A stretch of 26,315 nt of DNA from Lingula anatina (lineage: Eukaryota; Brachiopoda; Lingulata; Lingulida; Lingulidae): assembly GCF_001039355.2 (NCBI RefSeq), contig NW_019775529.1:313570-339884 (forward strand). Direction: 5' to 3'. Both the position numbers and the translations under genes were made by a program. Shown piece by piece: positions 21,341-26,315 of the stretch. Under the pieces are notes generated by a model that made no database searches, was not told the origin of the DNA, and worked only from the letters and a program-made list of their open reading frames with translations. Position 1 is the first letter of the stretch; the number at the start of each line of letters is the position of its first letter.

Positions 21341-24300
21341 CTAAAATAGATACAATGTGATAAATTCCCAGGTTTGATACAAGAAAATACAATGTTACAA
21401 TATTGTTGCTGGAGGTCCTACTTGCACATTCAACCGCAATCACTGTATGATGCTCAACCTAGTTTGGTTAAAATATCAGACTTGGCAAATAAATGAGCAA
21501 CATATCTTTATTTTACCCTTTTTAATTAAGAAACAAATAGAAAATACCTTGAAATAAAATTTACTGAAGCTCTTACCTTCCTGCCAGCTCATGGTCAGGT
21601 GTGGTGGGAAGACCAGGTCTGTAGGAATGTAGAAACCAGTATTGACACATGGCACCTGTTTTGGTTTGGAGACACCACCAGGCAGATAGGTCTGGTCCAG
21701 TATCTCTCCAGGGAAGAGTGTTGGATCCTCACAGTTTTCACTTGTACAGTGGGGGCACACCAAGTATTTGTCAAAGTACACCCCAGGGCACTCTTCACTT
21801 ATGATGTCCATGAGGTCATCATGACCACAAGCAAAAACAGACCACATCTTTGAGAGGTCTGTTCCACGTACGGCTATAGTGATGATCCAGTCTGAGGTGC
21901 TGCTAGCAGGATGGTGACATCTTTCCTGTCGGGAAAAATGAGTTTGACATTCTTGAAGTTCTGCATACACCCCATCCTTCCAATCAATACGTTTGGTCTT
22001 CAAAAGTCCGAGGTACTTGTGCTGACGAACGGATAATTTCTCGTATATGCCTTCTGGACATCTGTATGGAAAAAAGTTCTGCAAAGTCAGTTGTGTGGTG
22101 CCTGTGGGAACTTTGCCGGGCCATTTTTCATCCAACTCAGGCTGTCTCTCCTGCGTAAGAAGCCATGGAAAGTGGAATGAGATGCTGGATGGAACCAATG
22201 GGTTCTCCTGGACTTGATAGCATAGCTCCAGTTTCTGCATCAGTTCTACCATGACATCAGCTTCAGTGGTTGATAATCTGAAAGGCTCACACAAGCAGTC
22301 CATTGCTTCTCTGGAAATGATGCCTCTGCTGAAGATATCATCATGGATTTTCTTTGCTTTAGGTTCTGAAATACTCATGGACTGTTGGAGTTTGGCCCGG
22401 ACAGCATCACTATCGTGATTCAGCACTGCTTTGAGAACATTTGCAAGAACCTCTTGCCTGTGAAACACAACTTTCTTCAGAGTAGGGCTTGAATCAAACC
22501 AAATGATGTCACCACGGTCAGCAAGAAAACTTAAAATGTCGCATGTTGCCAAATCGAGACCTTCATTGGAAGAATTTCTCTTTTTCCAGGGTGTTGGAGC
22601 AGACTGCAGAATAAGGTCTTGTAACTTGTCCCAGCCAAGTGTATTTTCAGAGCCTTCATATTTCTTGGTACAAACCATGGTGGCACCATCAACCCACATT
22701 TCTGGTAAAATTACAGCACGCTCTTTTGCAACAGTAGTAAGAAAACTTTGTAAACCTTCAATTCCCTCCATGGTCTTGGAACTCACCCCAAAAATGTCTT
22801 CATGGATGTCTATTACTTGGCCTTGTGACGACATCAGTTTGCACTTCTTATCTTGATAGGCTTGAAGGATAGATGTTTGGGTTTCATCTGTGTTCAGAAT
22901 TTTCTTCTCAATGCTCTTTATTTGAGACTCATACCATTTCTGTTTTCTCTGCCTGTGGTCTTCAAACTGTTTCTTAATTATAGAACACTTTGCACTGTAG
23001 GCTTCATCTTGATCAATATGAGTTCCCACTATTGCCATCTTTATACCTGGCAATTTTTCTTGTACCTTGTCAATCCAGTTTCCAATGTAGAGCTTATAAT
23101 GTGCTTTATTTTCTGGATCATACTCTGATAGGTCAAATGTGATGAGGACCAAGCCGCGTTTGGAAATGAAAATGGGATGGCCAATTTTGTAGACATCATG
23201 TCCGCCAAAGTCATTGATATTGAAGGCAATATTTTGGTCAGTCTCCCATGTCCCCTGTTCCACCACTCTTGTCCTGTCTGCTGATGTTGTGAGTGTTGAC
23301 TTTCCTCTCTGCAGTGTGCGAGAAAGACTAGTTTTCCCTGCTTCTGTTTCTCCAAGCAAGTTGACCTGTATTCTACTTGACTGGATTGCCTCGGTGGTAG
23401 TTAATGCTTCAAAATACCTTTTGATTGCATCAAGTCCTCTGACAGCAATATGCTCTGGTGGTTGTACCAGGGGGTTCCCCCTCACATTTAATTCCACCAA
23501 GCTTTTCATATTCCCTATCTGAGGTGGCAGTTGAGTAATGTTATTGGACTCCAGATCCAGCGATTCCAGCCCAGTCATTGAAACGATATCTGCTGGTATA
23601 TCAGATATCTGGTTGTTACTCAAGTCCAGCTCCTTTAGGTTAGTCAAGCTACAAAGTGCTTTGGGGAATGTAGTAAAACAATTCCAACTGAGATCCAATA
23701 TTCTAAGCCCCGTCATACCACTGATCTCTACTGGTATGTCACATAGCTGGTTGCGATCCAGATACAGCTCTGCCAGGGTAGCCAAGCTACACAATGCTAC
23801 GGGGATTGTAGCGATGCGATTGGCAATGATACTAAATCTTTTAAGCCCTGTCATACCACTGATCTCCGCTGGTATGTCAGGTATCTGGTTGGTATTGAGG
23901 TACAGCTGCTCTAGGTTGGCCATGCCACACACTGCTGTGGGGAATGCAGTGAAACAATTACAATGAAGCCAGAACAGTCTGAGACCAGTCATTCTAGTGA
24001 TATCAACTGGTATGTCAGATAGCTTACTGTCGGTTAATTCCAGATGCTCTAAGTTAGCCATGTTCAGCAACGCTGCTGGGAATGTGGTGAAGGGATTCCC
24101 ACTGAGATCAAATATTTTGAGCCCAGTCATACCGCTGATCTCCACTAGTAAGTCAGACAACTGATTGTCATGCAAGTTCAGGATTTCTAGCTTAGTCATG
24201 CCACACAGTACTTTGGGGAATGTAGTGAAAGCATTGGCGTAAAGGTCCAACATGGTGAGGAAAGTCAGGCTGGATATGGACTGTGGTAAAGAAGATAGCC

Positions 24301-24493
24301 TGTTATTTTGTGCATATATTACACTAACATTGGCACACCTGTCAATGGACTCAGGAAGGTTGTCTATATCAGCATGGCTAAAATGAAGGTCAGTCCATTT
24401 CAGCACTATGTCTGGTGTCTCAGACTGTGGAGACAAGTCAAGTCTACGTAAAAAATCAAGACTCTCCTTACATGCTACTTTTCTGCCAGCCAT
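21093..24493 (-). CDS. LRR-Roc-COR-CARD protein (MFHAS1-like ROCO GTPase with a C-terminal CARD), two coding exons
   Basis: Join of exon 24493..21577 and exon 21340..21093 gives 1054 residues. Residues ~30-345 are 14 leucine-rich repeats of ~23 residues. Residues ~374-590 are a Roc GTPase: P-loop GETEAGKT (381-388), DFGG (428-431), THID (491-494) and SSK (571-573). COR follows (~597-880), then a Cys-rich tail with CGH, CPHC and C at 889-921. CARD occupies ~980-1053. The start is the first ATG after an in-frame TGA and has a good context (GACATGG). The donor GAAG|GTAAGA and acceptor TATTTTAG|TT are consensus and in matching phase 1. In the family, LRR and Roc-COR form a GTP-regulated dimeric switch. 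The CARD implies homotypic recruitment of a death-fold partner, so an innate immune or cell-death role is inferred, not shown. MFHAS1 itself lacks a CARD. No signal peptide or membrane segment is seen, so it is probably cytosolic. Exons and domains are certain enough; the 5' UTR is not. Confidence 0.93.
21341..21576 (-). other. Phase-1 intron between COR/Cys-tail exon and CARD exon
   Basis: 236 bp, GTAAGA at the donor and TATCTATTTTAG at the acceptor on the minus strand. The reading frame of the upstream exon stays open through the donor for 33 further codons to a stop at 21476-21478, so retention would yield a 1005-residue protein without the CARD. The added tail is Lys/Phe/Cys rich and looks like translated intron. 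Confidence 0.85.
23569..24258 (-). repeat. Five 138 bp tandem units encoding paired leucine-rich repeats
   Basis: The motif CAGTCAT or a close variant, coding for the MTG turn, recurs at 23569, 23707, 23845, 23983 and 24121: exactly 138 bp apart each time. Each unit codes two 23-residue LRRs of alternating type, one reading roughly FTTFPxALCxMxNL and the next SDIPVEISGMTGL. The flanking LRRs at either end do not follow this alternation, so the array grew by duplication of a two-repeat block with no frame-changing indels. Confidence 0.9.
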
Positions 24494-24521
24494 GTCTGAG
24501 GAGAGTTTATCTCACCAGTAT
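24494..24521 (-). other. 5' UTR segment directly before the ROCO start codon
   Basis: The minus strand reads CTTTCAG|ATACTGGTGAG and then a short leader with an in-frame TGA before the ATG. The AG at 24522-24523 is a plausible acceptor for a 5' UTR intron, although its pyrimidine tract is short. Confidence 0.4.
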
Positions 24522-24522
24522 C

Positions 24523-25674
24523 TGAAAGTTTCTTCTGGTCTTTATTACCATTACACTGCAGGGAAGGGAGATATCCTGGACTTTATTTTCATGTTTTCCA
24601 AAGCAAGCAATGGTTGCCAATAAAAGAAATTTCTTTCCCTATCCGCTCCCCTTTCTTTTTATTATGATGCCTTACAATGTTCACCTAAAACAAAACAAAA
24701 TAATATTAATAATAAATAAATAAATGACAAAATATCAATTACTTAAATAACATTTTGTATTGTATTTGTGTAAATGCTAAGGAATTAAGTCAATGAGCAT
24801 CGAAGTTTATATATTATCTAAGAAATTGTATGTAAGGCAGTAAATTAGGAGTTCTTGGTTAACCCTGACAGTACCCTGAAATATTCTGTTAATCATGCAA
24901 TTAAAGTGAACCGCCAGACATGTATAAAGAACTGCTGACTGAAAATTCCAAGGAAAAGCACAGAAACTTCCATTTGTTAAACATGTAAAATTTGAAAAAA
25001 AAACCTTAGGGAAAAAAATCAGGTGAGGCTGAAAAATAGCAACTGATCACTATTAATTTTTGGATTAAAATGTAACAACAATTCACCCTATTTTGATTCA
25101 AATTTTCATTATTTTGAGGAGGGGGAAGGCACCCCCAAAAAAAACCCACCCACACAGGTAGGGGGTGTCCCTCCCATGGCTGGTGCCCACCTGTTGTATC
25201 TATGGCTCAGCATTTTTATTACAAGCTGCCTTCTCATTTTTATTTATTTATTTATTTATTTTTTGTATACAGTTCAGCAACTTATTGTCCTTGACGGCGA
25301 ATTAACACTGACCACACCCCATTAATAGGTGGATAACTCCAAAGCCAGTGCAGGTATAATCACCAAAATTCATTTTAAATGTTTACCGAAATGTCTACTT
25401 ACAGTGTGTAATCAGTCACAGCACCGACAGTCCTAATGACGTGCGAGCGCTCAGGTCATCGTATTGTGAAAGTATTTTTTACCTTTCCTTCCTCACACTT
25501 GTTCAACTGATAGGTGTTATCAAATTCAAGATAAGACAAAATCGGTAACATTTTGCTGATTAACATAAACGGTTACCAAGGTGACAATTTAAGTGGATTT
25601 TATTTAGAAAAGCGAAGGTATGTGCAAGATTATCGATATCATGAGATAAAATGCAATAAAATTAAATAACTTAC
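24523..25674 (-). other. Probable 5' UTR intron and upstream region of the ROCO gene
   Basis: No coding potential is recognised. It holds (TTTA)n at ~25240-25261 and a short GC-richer patch at 25405-25470 with TGACGTGC-like sequence and GCGCTC. A consensus minus-strand donor GTAAGT at 25402 would make ~25403-25480 an alternative noncoding first exon. Confidence 0.35.
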
Positions 25675-25760
25675 GTTATTTTCATATCAAGCGATGCAAA
25701 GGTAAGTTTATCACTTGCGCCATCTTACGGCTTCTAGCGCCATCTTACGGCTTCTACTAA
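25675..25760 (-). promoter_or_regulatory. Candidate noncoding first exon/core promoter of the ROCO gene with duplicated YY1-like sites
   Basis: A perfect 20 bp direct duplication (25717-25736 and 25737-25756) places AAGATGGCGC twice on the minus strand. In animal promoters the AAGATGGCG motif (YY1 type) usually sits just downstream of the start, in the transcribed direction, which here points to the ROCO gene. Reading on leftwards, a consensus donor GTAAGT begins at 25674. It could splice to the acceptor CTTTCAG ending at 24522, in front of the ATG. The 5' exon is inferred; an alternative donor GTAAGT lies at 25402. A plus-strand donor GGTAAGT near 25701 means a divergent transcript is also possible. 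Confidence 0.4.
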
Positions 25761-26315
25761 AACGAATGCTGCTGTCAGCCAAAAGTAATATGTCCTCAAC
25801 GTTGAATAAGGCAAGGTGGTCATTTCTTGGTATATTGTCCGAAATATTTCTCCAAAATAGTACATTTTGATTACCAGTGGAGTGATTTCAAAGAAGATAA
25901 AGTGTAGGCCTCCCACTTGTATTTGTAGGACTGCTCGTCGCGTACATATGAGTTGTGAAGAGGGTGAGGAGTGAAAAACCGATATCACTTTCGGTCGGCA
26001 AAATTTCTTTGTTTCTACAAGTTTGAGAGACAGAAAATAATAGTCGTAAATTTAATCATACAAATACAAGAAGTTCGGCGGCACCTTTCCTCTGTTACCT
26101 AGATTGCAGCCAATTTTCAACGAAATTTAATTATAGTAAAACCAGAGAAGTGTCACACAATGTTATATTAGGCCACACTTTTTTAATTTTATGGATGACA
26201 TCCTGCGCGCGCACCGATTTTCGTCCGTTCTCCAAAAATAAAAAAAAAAAAAAAAAATCCCCCCCCCTCAAGGAAGTCGGTTGTCGCAAACGTCGTTATT
26301 GAATTTGCCGGAAAA
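25761..26315. other. Upstream flank of the ROCO gene, ending in a poly-A/poly-C tract
   Basis: No gene recognised. A17 at 26241-26257 followed by C8 lies near the window end, preceded by CCAAAAATAA. An 84-codon minus frame (25988..25734) overlaps the putative promoter and is probably not translated. Confidence 0.45.

Noticed and set aside
22503-23522. Further plus-strand frames at 22503, 22853 and 23214
   Set aside because: All lie antisense to the Roc-COR coding exon and show no domain.
23538-23966. 142-codon plus-strand frame inside the LRR region
   Set aside because: Antisense shadow of the ROCO exon; its internal repeats simply mirror the 138 bp LRR units.
23569-24258. Regularly spaced repeats resembling a CRISPR array
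   Set aside because: Repeats are in-frame LRR codons of a eukaryotic gene, with no spacers.
1-26315. tRNA or rRNA genes
   Set aside because: No cloverleaf-like A/B boxes or rRNA core words were noticed on either strand; a covariance-model scan would be needed to exclude degenerate ones.

Overview
The window is animal nuclear DNA. It is AT-rich and gene-poor, full of microsatellites and short non-autonomous transposons, has consensus GT/AG introns, and carries one large multidomain protein of the LRR-Roc-COR (ROCO) type. Animals with many such genes (lancelets, echinoderms, hemichordates, some lophotrochozoans) are the natural candidates. I favour a marine invertebrate, possibly a lancelet, but the sequence alone does not fix the species. 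Single N bases at 2946, 9023 and 11861 mark it as draft assembly.

Layout. 1-540: a possible 3' end of a minus-strand transcript (AATAAA, then poly-A at the window edge). 1190-1930: a GC-richer repeat built from short inverted CTCCGAT-type motifs. 1969-2376: an LTR of Ty3/gypsy anatomy, with a polypurine tract on one side and a Leu-tRNA-type primer site on the other. 2400-7430: about six whole or partial copies of one ~0.7 kb repeat family. One copy is split by a 600 bp inverted-repeat transposon whose empty site is preserved in a neighbouring copy. A GC-rich CGTTGGC hairpin element lies at 4836-5198. 7430-10480: mostly unannotatable DNA with two weak exon candidates. 10481-13628: a pair of ~1.38 kb, ~98% identical direct repeats with TGATAC...GTATCA ends around a 385 bp spacer. 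14276-18945: a degenerate tandem triplication on which a 271 bp TTAA-site MITE (unit 1) and a large foldback element (unit 2) are superimposed. 18945-20940: nothing recognisable.

21093-24493 (minus strand) holds the only confident gene: a predicted 1054-residue LRR-Roc-COR-CARD protein. One 2.9 kb exon encodes 14 leucine-rich repeats, a Roc GTPase with readable G1, G3, G4 and G5 motifs, COR and a Cys-rich tail. A 236 bp phase-1 intron then joins it to a short exon encoding a CARD death-fold domain. Alternating LRR types come from a 138 bp DNA repeat present five times in exact register. Retaining the intron would give a CARD-less isoform with a 33-residue tail. A likely noncoding first exon at ~25675-25760 carries two tandem YY1-like AAGATGGCGC sites in the direction of transcription.

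How it fits together. The gene looks like an intracellular sensor or signal adaptor: LRRs for ligand or partner binding, a Roc-COR GTPase switch and dimeriser, and a CARD to recruit caspases or other CARD proteins. No second gene that could form a pathway with it is recognisable. The rest of the window is a record of repeat turnover, with several insertions that can be dated relative to each other because duplicated neighbours keep the empty sites.
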